A stretch of DNA of 26,102 nucleotides from CAZJAH01 sp964544155 (GCA_964544155.1 CAZJAH010000042.1:1-26102); one strand, 5' to 3'; counted from the first letter of the stretch, positions 1 to 8,141 are shown. Translations and numbers: made by a program. The notes: generated by a model from the sequence alone, not told the origin.

Positions 1-34
1 CTTCGAGAGCCTCAGCCTCCGAGCAAGGAATCAT
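1..34 (-). CDS. Start of an unidentified gene, cut by the window edge
   Basis: On the minus strand an ATG at 34-32 overlaps the TGA stop of the thioesterase gene by one base, and the frame stays open to the window edge. Only 11 codons are visible (M-I-P-C-S-E-A-E-A-L-E), too few to identify a family. Stop/start overlaps of this kind are common in this window (for example the M64 peptidase/EngB pair), which supports a co-transcribed downstream gene. No clear Shine-Dalgarno sequence precedes it, so it may be a chance ATG. Confidence 0.35.
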   Translation of the reverse strand, partial: MIPCSEAEALE

Positions 35-456
35 CACGCGCCGGCTATTTTTTCTACCGCTCTGGTGAATATTTGGGGTGGGCGGACAGCTTTGCGGGTT
101 TCCGTGCTCATGAAGGCGTGCAGTGTATGCCCGCTGCAAACCAGTGTTTCACTTTTATAAATCTTATAATCGAACTTCAGGAAAGGCTTATTCTCAAATA
201 CGAGTTCGGCCCGGATATCCAGTATATCATCATAGAAGGCCGGATTGTGGTATCTGGCGTAGCTCTCCACAAGTGGGAGCATATAGCCTGCATTCTCAAG
301 TTCGGGATAGCTCAGGCCGTGATGGCGCATAAGCTCGGTTCTTCCAATTTCAAAATATACAAGGTAGTTGCCGTTGTAAACGATTCCCATTTTGTCCGTA
401 TCGGCGTATCTTACTCTGATGCTGTAACTGTGGCTGATCTTACCGCCCTGCTTCAT
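34..456 (-). CDS. Acyl-CoA thioesterase, YbgC/4-hydroxybenzoyl-CoA thioesterase-like hotdog protein
   Basis: This 140-residue protein has the usual length of a single hotdog-fold thioesterase. The N-terminus carries the family signature RYADTDKMGIVYNGNYLVYF; D21 is at the position of the catalytic aspartate, and the motif continues with E36-x-x-R39-T-E. The family hydrolyses acyl-CoA thioesters in the cytoplasm; the substrate here (short-chain acyl or aromatic CoA) cannot be told from sequence. The gene starts 8 bases after the parB stop, and the GGG of its likely ribosome site directly follows that stop codon, so it is probably the third gene of a parA-parB-thioesterase transcript. YbgC proteins are better known beside tol-pal genes, so the Par context is not the classical one. 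The family call is secure; the physiological role is not. Confidence 0.88.
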   Translation of the reverse strand: MKQGGKISHSYSIRVRYADTDKMGIVYNGNYLVYFEIGRTELMRHHGLSYPELENAGYMLPLVESYARYHNPAFYDDILDIRAELVFENKPFLKFDYKIYKSETLVCSGHTLHAFMSTETRKAVRPPQIFTRAVEKIAGA

Positions 457-464
457 ATTTTCCC

Positions 465-1418
465 TTATTCTCTTTCAATCTTATCAAAAAGATCGATTAT
501 CCTTTCAAAATCATCATGTGAATAAAATTCAATTTCAATTTTTCCGCTATCCTTCGATTTAGGTGTGATTTTCACTTGTGTGCCGAAAGAATGCCTCAGG
601 CGGTTTTCGGTGTCTCTGAGTATGACTTCCGTTTCCGGACTGACAACTTTTTTCTTCTCGGGTTTTTGGTCGTCGCCGATTTTCAGTTTTCCGGAAATAA
701 TATCCTTCACCATGCGTTCGGCAGCCCTTACCGAAAGGCCCTTTTTAATGATGCTGTCGCCCACAAAGAGCATTTCTTCTTTAGAGCTGAGGCCTACAAT
801 AGCTCGGGCATGGCCCATGCTGATCTCTTTGGCGCGGAGATATTCCTGAATTTTCTCGGGCAGGCGCAGCAGCCTGATGAAGTTTGTGACGGTTGACCTA
901 TCTTTGCCGACCTGCCTTGCTACCTGCTCCTGCGTGTAATTGCACTCTTCGATAAGCCTCTGGTAGCCGTTAGCTATATCCACGGGATTCAGGTTCTCGC
1001 GTTGTATATTCTCAATGAGCGCCAGCTCCAGCATGTGCGCGTCAGACTTAACGTCCATTATGTAAGCCGGTATCCTTTCCATGTTCAGCTCATTGCAAGC
1101 CCTGAGCCTTCTTTCGCCTGAAACCAGTTCGTAGCCGTCCATGGCCTTCCTTACTGTTATGGGCTGTATCAGGCCATGCTTTTCGATAGATTCTCTAAGC
1201 TCGGTGAGAGCTTGCCGGTCGAAGTCCATCCTGGGCTGGTATGGATTGGTCTTTACTTTGGAAATATCAATTTCCAAGGACCCGGCCGGGGCATCGGGTA
1301 TAGGTTTTATGTTATCCTTACCCTGAACGCTCACCCCTTTCTCAGTAATCTCAATTTCTGGAATAAGCGCGCTTAAGCCTTTGCCTAATCCGGGTTTTAT
1401 TTTTTTATTCTTTGCCAT
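465..1418 (-). CDS. parB: Chromosome partitioning protein ParB (Spo0J family)
   Basis: ParB binds parS sites, loads as a CTP-dependent clamp and works with ParA to separate replication origins. The 317-residue protein shows the family layout: the N-terminal PGLGKGLSALIP tag, known in the family to contact ParA; a ParB/Srx nucleotide-binding domain with QPR near residue 61, GERRLRA at 101-107 and ENIQRENLNP at 136-145 (the CTP-pocket motifs); a helix-turn-helix at about 161-181 (YTQEQVARQVGKDRSTVTNF); and a C-terminal dimerisation part of about 50 residues after a charged linker. It starts 6 bases after the parA stop, so the pair is one operon. No canonical 16-bp parS site was found in the window. 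The chromosomal type is inferred from the compact ParA partner and housekeeping neighbours. Confidence 0.96.
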   Translation of the reverse strand: MAKNKKIKPGLGKGLSALIPEIEITEKGVSVQGKDNIKPIPDAPAGSLEIDISKVKTNPYQPRMDFDRQALTELRESIEKHGLIQPITVRKAMDGYELVSGERRLRACNELNMERIPAYIMDVKSDAHMLELALIENIQRENLNPVDIANGYQRLIEECNYTQEQVARQVGKDRSTVTNFIRLLRLPEKIQEYLRAKEISMGHARAIVGLSSKEEMLFVGDSIIKKGLSVRAAERMVKDIISGKLKIGDDQKPEKKKVVSPETEVILRDTENRLRHSFGTQVKITPKSKDSGKIEIEFYSHDDFERIIDLFDKIERE

Positions 1419-1424
1419 CTAAGA

Positions 1425-2210
1425 TCAATATTTCCTGGATAATATACTTTTATTTCTGTCAATCAATTCTTGTGAAAGATCAAGGTAGTTATTAGAACCG
1501 GGACAAAGCGCGTCATAGAGCAGAACAGGCTTGCCGTGGCTCGGGGCTTCCGATAGCCTTACATTCCTGGATATCAGAGTTTCGAATACCTTAGGCCCGA
1601 AGTATTTCTTTATCTCCTCTACAACCTGCTTGGAAAGGTTCAGCCTGGCATCGTACATTGTAAGCAGTACACCTTCTATAGCCAGTTCCGGGTTCAGGTG
1701 TGACTGCACTATGGAAATAGTCCGCAGCAGCCTTCCGAGGCCGTCCATGGCGAGGTATTCGCATTGTACGGGTATAAGCACCGAATCCGATGCTGAAAGG
1801 GCGTTCAGAGTGAGCAGCCCCAGCGATGGCGGACAATCGATTAAGATAAAATCGTAGTCATCCTTAATCGGCAAAAGAGCCTTTTTTAGAACTTTTTCCC
1901 TTTGATTGACGTTAACCATTTCAATTTCCGCGCCTACCAGGTTAATGTGTGAGGGCAAGAGGTGCAGGTTTTTCATCTCGGTAGTGAGCAGGCCTTCATT
2001 AACCGGAAGGCCGTTCACGAGCACTTCGTAAATTGTCTTATCAGATCTTGTCGAATCGATACCGATCCCGCTTGAAGCATTCGCCTGGGGGTCGATATCA
2101 ACGAGCAGCACCCTGAATTCATTAGCTGCCAGGGATGCTGATAAGTTAATAGAAGTAGTGGTTTTACCTACTCCTCCTTTCTGATTTGCTATAGATATTA
2201 TTTTTCCCAT
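1425..2210 (-). CDS. parA: Chromosome partitioning ATPase ParA (Soj/MinD family)
   Basis: The 261-residue protein has the deviant Walker A motif KGGVGKTTTSINL with signature lysine K11 and P-loop lysine K16, the Walker A' segment LLVDIDPQANASSG, and Walker B DFILIDCPPSLGLLTLNAL. It lacks the N-terminal DNA-binding extension of plasmid type Ia ParA, so it is of the short Soj type that moves ParB-origin complexes along the nucleoid by ATP-dependent DNA binding. The ATG at 2210 gives the canonical start (M-G-K-I-I-S-I-A-N-Q) immediately before the P-loop. It is the first gene of parA-parB-thioesterase and is preceded by 117 bases of AT-rich DNA that probably holds the promoter; I could not place confident promoter boxes there. 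Confidence 0.96.
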   Translation of the reverse strand: MGKIISIANQKGGVGKTTTSINLSASLAANEFRVLLVDIDPQANASSGIGIDSTRSDKTIYEVLVNGLPVNEGLLTTEMKNLHLLPSHINLVGAEIEMVNVNQREKVLKKALLPIKDDYDFILIDCPPSLGLLTLNALSASDSVLIPVQCEYLAMDGLGRLLRTISIVQSHLNPELAIEGVLLTMYDARLNLSKQVVEEIKKYFGPKVFETLISRNVRLSEAPSHGKPVLLYDALCPGSNNYLDLSQELIDRNKSILSRKY

Positions 2211-2327
2211 AGTATAATTTGCCGGAATTTTAAACGGCCATAAAACATGCCAATTTAATAATATTTATTCTATTATCAATGTTATAATTCATGTTGGCTG
2301 AAGATATAATTTTATTATTGATCGATT

Positions 2328-2870
2328 CTAAAGTTTATATTTGATCGAAAAAAAGAGGAAAGCCGTAAGTACAAGCGAATTTTGAATTTTTTTCTCCATA
2401 ATCAATTTCTTTACTTTTTCAAACGGATATGTTACAATTTCAATATCTTCATGAGTATCTAGCTTTTGGGGGTATTTCAGTTCACAGTCCTTCCAGTGAT
2501 ATGAATAGCAGGTATTTGTCATAAAAGCAGGGTTAGGCATAGTTTCACCGATATATTCCAGTTCCCGGCCTTCATAGCCCGTTTCTTCGATGCACTCTCT
2601 GGCAGCGGCCGCCGCGTGGTCTTCGTCCCTGTCAACCATACCGCCGGGTATTTCAAGAGTTATGCTGTCTGAGCCGTGCCTGTACTGCCTGACAAGCACT
2701 ATCTCACCGGTTTTTGTAATGGGAATGATATTAACCCAGTCCGGCGAATTGATTACCACAAATTCACTTTCTTTATTCATCAGATCGTGTCGGCGCTTCA
2801 CCATTGATACGTCGAAAATCCTGAAGCTGTCTATCAGACGCTCGCCCGTTTTGATCCATTTTTGTATCAA
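2328..2870 (-). CDS. NUDIX hydrolase, ADP-ribose pyrophosphatase-like
   Basis: The Nudix box GX5EX7REUXEEXGU is complete (GMVDRDE, seven residues, RECIEETGY). The preceding WVNIIPITKTGEIVLVRQYRHG and LEIPGG segments are typical of the ADP-ribose pyrophosphatase (NudF) branch, which hydrolyses ADP-ribose and related nucleotide sugars using Mg2+. At 180 residues it has normal length. The start is TTG: the sequence AGGAG (plus-strand 2877-2881) lies 6 bases upstream, and the residues from this start (W-I-K-T-G-E-R-L) match the N-terminal strand of the family, which an internal ATG would remove. It follows the glycosylase gene on the same strand by 48 bases. The exact substrate is inferred. Confidence 0.88.
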   Translation of the reverse strand: MIQKWIKTGERLIDSFRIFDVSMVKRRHDLMNKESEFVVINSPDWVNIIPITKTGEIVLVRQYRHGSDSITLEIPGGMVDRDEDHAAAAARECIEETGYEGRELEYIGETMPNPAFMTNTCYSYHWKDCELKYPQKLDTHEDIEIVTYPFEKVKKLIMEKKIQNSLVLTAFLFFSIKYKL

Positions 2871-2918
2871 GTTGTTCTCCTATTGTTGATATTTTTTGTA
2901 AAAAAATCATATATAATG

Positions 2919-3527
2919 CTAATTCCTGATGCTGAATTTTTTCCCTGAAACAAATGGGCTTCCTTTCATGAAGTAACGCAGGTTCAGCTCCGCGGATTTA
3001 CTTATGCCTATCCTCGGAGATTCAATTATACCATAAGCAGAATAACCGTCATCAAGGATAAATATTTCATCCGAAAACAGCTTTTTAAAATTGTCATTAA
3101 GAGAAAACCCGAATGCTTTCGCGCAGTTGCCCGGGCCTTTCATTAATATTCTTTCGTTGGCCGTTCCACGGTTTATCTTCATACGGGATATTCCTTCAAG
3201 AGGTTCACACGCCCTGATCAAAACCGCGCTGCCTGAGCCTTTTTTGCCGGTAACGATATTAGCGCAAAGGTGTATGCCGTAGATCTTATATATATAAAGT
3301 GTGCCGCCTTCTTCGAACATGGGGGCGTTCCTTTTAGTCAGCCCGGGATAAGAATGGCTCGCCGTATCGCCTTCTTGCAGATATGCCTCGGTTTCCACTA
3401 TCCTGCCGGATATAAGCCCATAGAGGGTGCGCCTGCTCAGAACCTTCCCGATAAGATCCCGCGCAACTTCTGAGGTATCCCGCAGGTAGAAGTCTTTTCC
3501 GGGTATTTTGCCTGAAATTTCTGACAT
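2919..3527 (-). CDS. 3-methyladenine DNA glycosylase, AAG/MPG family
   Basis: This base-excision repair enzyme removes alkylated and deaminated purines such as 3-methyladenine and hypoxanthine. The 202-residue protein has the family core ARDLIGKVL, the catalytic motif GRIVETEAY (E47 aligns with the general base, Y49 with the base-flipping tyrosine, H58 in TASHS with the third pocket residue of human AAG), YIYKIYGIHLCANIVT, and the conserved GPGNCAKAFGFS loop. The ATG at 3527 begins only 43 bases from the divergent tRNA-dihydrouridine synthase gene, so the two genes share a very compact promoter region. The enzyme family is clear. Confidence 0.93.
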   Translation of the reverse strand: MSEISGKIPGKDFYLRDTSEVARDLIGKVLSRRTLYGLISGRIVETEAYLQEGDTASHSYPGLTKRNAPMFEEGGTLYIYKIYGIHLCANIVTGKKGSGSAVLIRACEPLEGISRMKINRGTANERILMKGPGNCAKAFGFSLNDNFKKLFSDEIFILDDGYSAYGIIESPRIGISKSAELNLRYFMKGSPFVSGKKFSIRN

Positions 3528-3570
3528 ATAATTAATTGCCGGTGATGATGAAATTTTCCAAATTGCTTAT

Positions 3571-4554
3571 ATGAATAAAGCAATAAATATAAGCAATTCA
3601 GGGCAAATAGAAATGAACCGCGCCCTTGTTCTCGCGCCGATGGAAGGAGTGACCAACGCGCCTTTCAGGCTGATCTGCAAGGAAACCGGAGCTGACCTGC
3701 TTTATTCGGAATTTATTCCCGCAAGGTCAGTAGCAACGGGCACTTATAAAGCTTCTCAAAAGATGTACCTTGCTGATGAGGACCACCCCATAGCCATACA
3801 GATATTCGGAAATGACAAACAGATGATGTGCGAGGCAGCAAAACGCCTTGAGGACTTTGGCGCGGATATAATCGATCTGAATTTCGGCTGCTGGGTAAAG
3901 CAGGTTGTGAATAATTTTGCAGGCGCGGCCTTCCTTAAAGATCCCGAAAAAATGGCGGAATTTACAGCGGCAGTGGCAGATTCAGTGAATATACCCGTTA
4001 CTGTTAAAACACGCCTGGGCTGGGACCGGGATAGTATAGTTATCGATAAGGTTGCTCCAATGATCGAAGAAGCCGGCGCGGCTGCCCTTGCGGTTCACTG
4101 CCGGACAAGGGATATGGCCATGCAGGGAAGCGCCGACTGGTCATATATGCGGGATGTCAGGAAACTTATAAAGATACCGCTCATACTTAACGGCGATGTC
4201 CGTACCCCCGAGGAAGCCGAAAAGGCTTTTACCGAAACTGGCTGCGACGCCGTAATGATAGGCAGGGCATCAATTGGAAACCCTTTTATATTTCAAAGTA
4301 TGAGGGCATACCTCGATACCGGGCGCGAACCTGAGGAGCTTTCGAAAAAGCAGATCATCGGATTCTGCCTGAAGCATTTGCAGTTATCCATATTATATAA
4401 AGGCTATCCCCGCGGGCTTTATGAATTCCGTAAGCATTACAGCGGTTACCTGAACAGGCTCCACGGAGGCAAAGAGATACGCGACAAGCTTGTGCTAATC
4501 GATGATTATGACATAATAGAAAAAATGCTTGATGAATTTTTATATTTGTCTTAA
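3571..4554 (+). CDS. dus: tRNA-dihydrouridine synthase (Dus family)
   Basis: This FMN enzyme reduces uridine to dihydrouridine in the D-loop of tRNA. The TIM-barrel signatures are present: LAPMEGVTNAPFRLICKETG near the N-terminus, IQIFGND, the active-site segment DLNFGCWVKQVV with catalytic Cys C107, VKTRLGWD, AVHCRTRDM, and the phosphate/FMN-binding LILNGDVRTPEEA and AVMIGRASIGNPFIF. Length (327 residues) is normal. The ATG at 3571 is preferred over 3613 because the extra residues I-N-I-S-N-S-G-Q-I fit the usual first beta-strand. The residue after the catalytic Cys is Trp (GCW) rather than the usual Pro (GCP). Which uridine is modified cannot be assigned. Confidence 0.93.
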   Translation: MNKAINISNSGQIEMNRALVLAPMEGVTNAPFRLICKETGADLLYSEFIPARSVATGTYKASQKMYLADEDHPIAIQIFGNDKQMMCEAAKRLEDFGADIIDLNFGCWVKQVVNNFAGAAFLKDPEKMAEFTAAVADSVNIPVTVKTRLGWDRDSIVIDKVAPMIEEAGAAALAVHCRTRDMAMQGSADWSYMRDVRKLIKIPLILNGDVRTPEEAEKAFTETGCDAVMIGRASIGNPFIFQSMRAYLDTGREPEELSKKQIIGFCLKHLQLSILYKGYPRGLYEFRKHYSGYLNRLHGGKEIRDKLVLIDDYDIIEKMLDEFLYLS

Positions 4555-4580
4555 AAAGAACATTTCAATTGAAACTTTTT
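4553..4580 (+). terminator. Weak AT-rich hairpin after dus
   Basis: AAAAAG at 4553-4558 can pair with CTTTTT at 4575-4580, enclosing the palindrome TTTCAATTGAAA (4563-4574) with a short unpaired AACA segment. The stem overlaps the dus stop codon and ends in a T-run. Low GC makes it a weak terminator candidate only. Confidence 0.3.
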
Positions 4581-4644
4581 ATGTAATTTCCGTAATTATA
4601 TGGTAATAACCTGTTAACTTATTAACTTTAATTAAGGAGATACG

Positions 4645-5427
4645 ATGGCTGAATTCACAAAACATGAACCGCATACTTTTTGCTGGCTCGACCTTGGTAC
4701 AAGCGATACAGCGTCCGCCAAAGAGTTTTATTCGGAACTTTTCGGTTGGGAACCGTTCGATACGCCGGCAGGCGAAGAAGGCGTTTACACCATGTTGAAC
4801 AAAAATGGTAAACCCGCGGCAGCGCTCTATGAGCTGAGCGAACAGCAAAAACAAATGAATATACCTCCTCACTGGATGACATATATTACTGTAGATGACG
4901 CCGAAGAGAGCTCGAAAAAAGCAGACAGCCTGGGCGGTAAAGTATTGATGGGGCCGATTGATGTTATGGGTGAGGGCAAGATGTCGCTCGTACAGGATCC
5001 GGAAGGCGGCCTTGTGGGACTCTGGCAGCCCATGAAGCATATAGGCGCCGCATATAAACAGGAACACGGGGCCCTGGCCTGGACCGAATTCGGAACTCAT
5101 GATAAAAGCAAGCCGGTGCCTTTCTATGAAGGGCTTTGCGGATGGAAAGCAGACACACAGCCTATGGGCGAAGGCGAATACACACTATTCAAAATGGGAG
5201 AGCAAATGGCGGCAGGACTTTATGAAATGCCCGAAGGCATGGAAGACATACCTCCGCACTGGCTGCCCTACATCCAGGTAGATAACATCGATAAAGCCCT
5301 GGAAACAGTAGATAAGCACGATGGCGAGATAATGATGCCAAAAATGCACGCCCCCGGCGTAGGCCACTTCTCAGTGGTGCGCGATCCCCAGGGCGCTGTA
5401 TTCGGGCTAATCCAGTCAGATATGTAA
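4645..5427 (+). CDS. Two-domain VOC (glyoxalase/dioxygenase fold) protein
   Basis: The 260-residue protein is a tandem of two vicinal-oxygen-chelate modules: residues about 8-130 (FCWLDLGTSDTASAKEFYSE ... QDPEGGLVGLWQP) and 140-258 (LAWTEFGTHDKSKPVPFYEG ... RDPQGAVFGLIQ). Each repeats the same elements: an aromatic-x-E/D-L/F-G-T start, F-Y-x-x-L-x-G-W, I-P-P-H-W in the middle and D-P-x-G-G/A near the end. Metal ligands are not obviously canonical, so metal-dependent catalysis is unproven; the family includes glyoxalase-like, resistance-like and uncharacterised proteins. A good ribosome site (AAGGAG) stands before the ATG. It appears to be a single-gene unit ended by the terminator at 5461. 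Substrate unknown. Confidence 0.85.
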   Translation: MAEFTKHEPHTFCWLDLGTSDTASAKEFYSELFGWEPFDTPAGEEGVYTMLNKNGKPAAALYELSEQQKQMNIPPHWMTYITVDDAEESSKKADSLGGKVLMGPIDVMGEGKMSLVQDPEGGLVGLWQPMKHIGAAYKQEHGALAWTEFGTHDKSKPVPFYEGLCGWKADTQPMGEGEYTLFKMGEQMAAGLYEMPEGMEDIPPHWLPYIQVDNIDKALETVDKHDGEIMMPKMHAPGVGHFSVVRDPQGAVFGLIQSDM

Positions 5428-5460
5428 GAATGATAATCAGATAATATTGCACAAAAAGCA

Positions 5461-5485
5461 AAGGGGGCCGGAGCCCCCTTTTTTT
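5461..5485. terminator. Strong bidirectional intrinsic terminator
   Basis: GGGGGC (5463-5468) pairs with GCCCCC (5473-5478) around a CGGA loop; flanking AA/TT adds two pairs, and seven Ts follow. It lies between convergent genes (VOC, plus; aminopeptidase, minus), and the A-rich left flank gives a T-rich tail on the other strand as well. Confidence 0.9.
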
Positions 5486-5499
5486 ATACCTTATTATAA

Positions 5500-7278
5500 T
5501 TATATAGCTTTTGTTTTTTCTTTGAGCCAGTTCTTATGCTCTTCGCCAAGTAGCGGGGCGAGGCTTTCGTACACCTGTTTGTGGTATTCGTTAAGCCAGT
5601 TGATCTCCGCTTCGCTGAGGTAGTGCTTATCGATCGGCTTGGTTTCGATCGGGCATAGCGTCAGGGTCTCGAAATTGTAGAATTTGCCGAAATCCGTTTC
5701 CTCATTCTCGCGGACAATTATCAGGTTCTCTATCCTGATACCGTACTGTCCTGAGCGGTAAACTCCGGGTTCGTTTGAATTGATCATTCCCGGCTTTAAA
5801 GTGTTCGGGTTTTCTTCCATCCTGATATTCTGCGGCCCTTCGTGTACATTAAGGAAGCAGCCCACTCCGTGGCCTGTGCCGTGCAGGTAATTAATACCGT
5901 TATTCCAGAGGAATCCCCTTGCCAGTACGTCGAGCTGAGATCCGCGGGTATTCGCGGGGAATTTTGCCATAGCCAGGTTTATGTGGCCCTTAAGCACTAA
6001 TGTGTAGTCTTTTTTCTCCTGGGCTGTTGGTTCGCTAAGGTGTATCATCCTGGTTATATCGGTTGTGCCGTCCAGGTACTGCCCTCCGGAATCCAACAGG
6101 AAGAAACCTTCTTTTTTGATCTCAGCGTCTGACTTTTCATCAGCTGAGTAATGCACTATGGCACCGTGCTCCTTGTATCCGGCTATTGTTGAGAAACTTT
6201 CACCTACAAAATTCTCTTTTGCTGAACGGAATTCTCTCAGCTTTTTAGCGGCTGACAGTTCGGTAATCTTTTCTTTTCCGACATTATTTTCGAGCCAGTG
6301 GTAGAATTCCACCATAGCCGAGCCGTCGCGTCTGAGAGCTTTTTTTATGCCTTCGACTTCAGTATTATTCTTTTGTGCTTTCAGTTTTGTGGATACGTTC
6401 ATTCCTTCCACAATCCTGCAGCTAAAAGGTATATTCGAGTAAAGCCAATTATTAAGCTTTGAGGTATCCACAAGCACGGTTTCGTCTTTCAGGTCGCTTA
6501 TTTTAAGAGCTACTTTTTCATAGCTGATGACTTCAATGCCTTCATCTTCAAGTTCCTTGCGAACATCAAGTGGTACTTTATCTTCATAGATAAAGAGCTG
6601 AGCGGTATTTTCTCTTATTATGGCATAAGCGATAGCAACCGGATTATAGTCCACGTCGTTTCCGCGTATATTGAAAATCCAGGCAATATCATCAAGTGAG
6701 CCGATAATATGAATGTTGCAGCTTTGCTCTTTCATTCCGCGGCGGATTTCGTCTATTTTTTCATTTCTGGATTTGCCGGCAAATTTCACGTCGTGTATAA
6801 ATATCTCGTTCATGGGTATTGACGGCCTGTCCGACCATATTGGGGCTATTAGGTCATAATTGCTGTTGATATTAATACCCTTAGCGGAGAATTTTTTTTC
6901 TAATTTTTTTGCTTCCGCGGTAGAAAAGCACCTGCCGTCGAATCCTACTACATCATTTTCCAGAAGGCTGTTGTAGAGGAAATCCTGATAATCCGGCACA
7001 TCAGGCATACCCATCTTGAAAAGCTCAATTTCGGTATAGGCGAGCTGCTGCTCAGCCTGAAGGAAGTACCTTGAATCCGTCCAGAGCCCGGATCTGTCCT
7101 TTGTTATTACTACGGTTCCGGCCGAACCCGTAAAACCTGAAATAAAAGCCCTAGACTGCCAGTGCTCTGCAACGTATTCACTCATGTGAGGATCGGTGCT
7201 GGGTACTACATAAGCGTCTATTCCTTTACTCTCCATCAAAGCCCTAAGCTGGGCAATTCTTTCATTTACTGTCATCAT
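5500..7278 (-). CDS. Xaa-Pro aminopeptidase (aminopeptidase P, M24B family, long form)
   Basis: The enzyme removes an N-terminal residue that precedes proline. About 590 residues form two creatinase-N domains (starting ERIAQLRALMESKGIDAYVV) and a C-terminal pita-bread domain, as in the long XPNPEP1-type proteins. Di-metal ligands are present: LLDSGGQYLDGTTDITR near residue 400 (two Asp), HGTGHGVGCFLNVHEGP near 465 (His), NSNEPGVY near 500 (Glu) and GIRIENL (Glu). The start is taken at the ATG at 7278 because M-M-T-V-N-E-R-I begins the family alignment and GGGAAAAG precedes it; an in-frame ATG at 7305 would add nine residues of no family likeness. It lacks a signal peptide, so it is probably cytoplasmic. 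It follows the DUF456 gene on the same strand. Confidence 0.93.
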   Translation of the reverse strand: MMTVNERIAQLRALMESKGIDAYVVPSTDPHMSEYVAEHWQSRAFISGFTGSAGTVVITKDRSGLWTDSRYFLQAEQQLAYTEIELFKMGMPDVPDYQDFLYNSLLENDVVGFDGRCFSTAEAKKLEKKFSAKGININSNYDLIAPIWSDRPSIPMNEIFIHDVKFAGKSRNEKIDEIRRGMKEQSCNIHIIGSLDDIAWIFNIRGNDVDYNPVAIAYAIIRENTAQLFIYEDKVPLDVRKELEDEGIEVISYEKVALKISDLKDETVLVDTSKLNNWLYSNIPFSCRIVEGMNVSTKLKAQKNNTEVEGIKKALRRDGSAMVEFYHWLENNVGKEKITELSAAKKLREFRSAKENFVGESFSTIAGYKEHGAIVHYSADEKSDAEIKKEGFFLLDSGGQYLDGTTDITRMIHLSEPTAQEKKDYTLVLKGHINLAMAKFPANTRGSQLDVLARGFLWNNGINYLHGTGHGVGCFLNVHEGPQNIRMEENPNTLKPGMINSNEPGVYRSGQYGIRIENLIIVRENEETDFGKFYNFETLTLCPIETKPIDKHYLSEAEINWLNEYHKQVYESLAPLLGEEHKNWLKEKTKAI

Positions 7279-7348
7279 CTTTTCCCGCTTATAAAATATT
7301 AACATTAATTAACAAATTTATGAAAATAGCAGCTAATTTAATAATGTT

Positions 7349-7834
7349 TTAAAGAATTTTTACAAGTTCTTTAATAAAAACGACAGCTACCGTTATGCTC
7401 AGGATAAGCCTGATCACTATACCGCCAATAACTCCGAGGAAGGCGGCAAAGCCTGATTTAAGGCTTTGGTTCATATCTTTACCGGCGAGGATCTCACCTC
7501 CGATAGCGCCTAAGAAAGGCCCCAGCAGCACGCCAAATGGCGGAAAAGCGAATATGCCAATTATTAAACCGGCGATACTGCCGCGTGTTCCCCATTTGCT
7601 GCCCCCACCGTATCTGGTGGTTATCACCGGGATAAAGTTATCCGCCAGCGAAACAATAATGGTAAAAAACAGGAACCATATAATTGTGGAAAGCTCGAAA
7701 GGAGAATAAGATGTAAGTTCCATGGCCAGCATTCCAAGCCAGCTCAAAAACGGGCCGGGCACCACAGGCAAAAAGCAGCCGATTATACCTGTTATAATCA
7801 GTATACCGCCAAGAATTAAAAGAAAGAGATCCAT
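7349..7834 (-). CDS. DUF456 family integral membrane protein
   Basis: This 161-residue, strongly hydrophobic protein has about four or five membrane segments. It shows the glycine-rich pattern of DUF456: an N-terminal LILGGILIITGIIGCFLPVV with PGP, SLADNFIPVITTRYGGGSKWG in the middle, then GSIAGLIIGIF, GVLLGPFLGAIGGEIL and a C-terminal hydrophobic segment. The function of the family is unknown. It starts 74 bases from an imperfect 26-bp palindrome in the upstream non-coding region and is followed by the aminopeptidase gene, with which it may share a transcript. Confidence 0.85.
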   Translation of the reverse strand: MDLFLLILGGILIITGIIGCFLPVVPGPFLSWLGMLAMELTSYSPFELSTIIWFLFFTIIVSLADNFIPVITTRYGGGSKWGTRGSIAGLIIGIFAFPPFGVLLGPFLGAIGGEILAGKDMNQSLKSGFAAFLGVIGGIVIRLILSITVAVVFIKELVKIL

Positions 7835-7907
7835 TACGCTCTATATAATATGCTTTTTAGAATTTCTATTACAAAAAGACCGGCTAAAAAGACATATATA
7901 GAAGCTG

Positions 7908-7933
7908 TGATATTGTAATTAATTGAAATATCA
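7908..7933. promoter_or_regulatory. Imperfect 26-bp palindrome
   Basis: TGATATT (7908-7914) and AATATCA (7927-7933) are perfect 7-bp arms. The inside also pairs (AATT/AATT at 7917-7924), leaving two mismatched positions per side. It lies 74 bases upstream of the DUF456 start and 296 bases upstream of the cytochrome start, so it may be an operator of the minus-strand gene. No known regulator motif is recognised. Confidence 0.35.
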
Positions 7934-8106
7934 TTAGGAAAAGTCGATTGATTAAAATATGTTAAGATGAAATTTTGTTCATTTTCTAAATATTTTACTT
8001 AAACGCGTTGTTTGACGTAAATAATTGAAAGTTTATTTTGCAAATAAACAGCTTATTTGATATATTAAATTCCAGAAGAGAAATATAAGCTGAAAAGCCT
8101 GACTAT

Positions 8107-8140
8107 TGTTAGGCTCTGTTAAAATGTTAATTTTTGTTAA
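8107..8140 (+). repeat. Four TGTTA direct repeats, helically spaced
   Basis: TGTTA occurs at 8107, 8117, 8125 and 8135, spaced 10, 8 and 10 bases; the last three read TGTTAA (TTAACA on the other strand). Near-helical spacing of short direct repeats is how many OmpR/PhoB-type response regulators bind. The repeats stand just upstream of the palindrome/promoter candidate at 8142-8160. AT-rich DNA makes chance repeats plausible. Confidence 0.35.
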
Positions 8141-8141
8141 T

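Noticed and set aside
268..286. Near-palindrome with CCAC/GTGG arms close to parB
   Set aside because: It lies inside the thioesterase coding sequence, does not match parS, and one arm needs a bulge.
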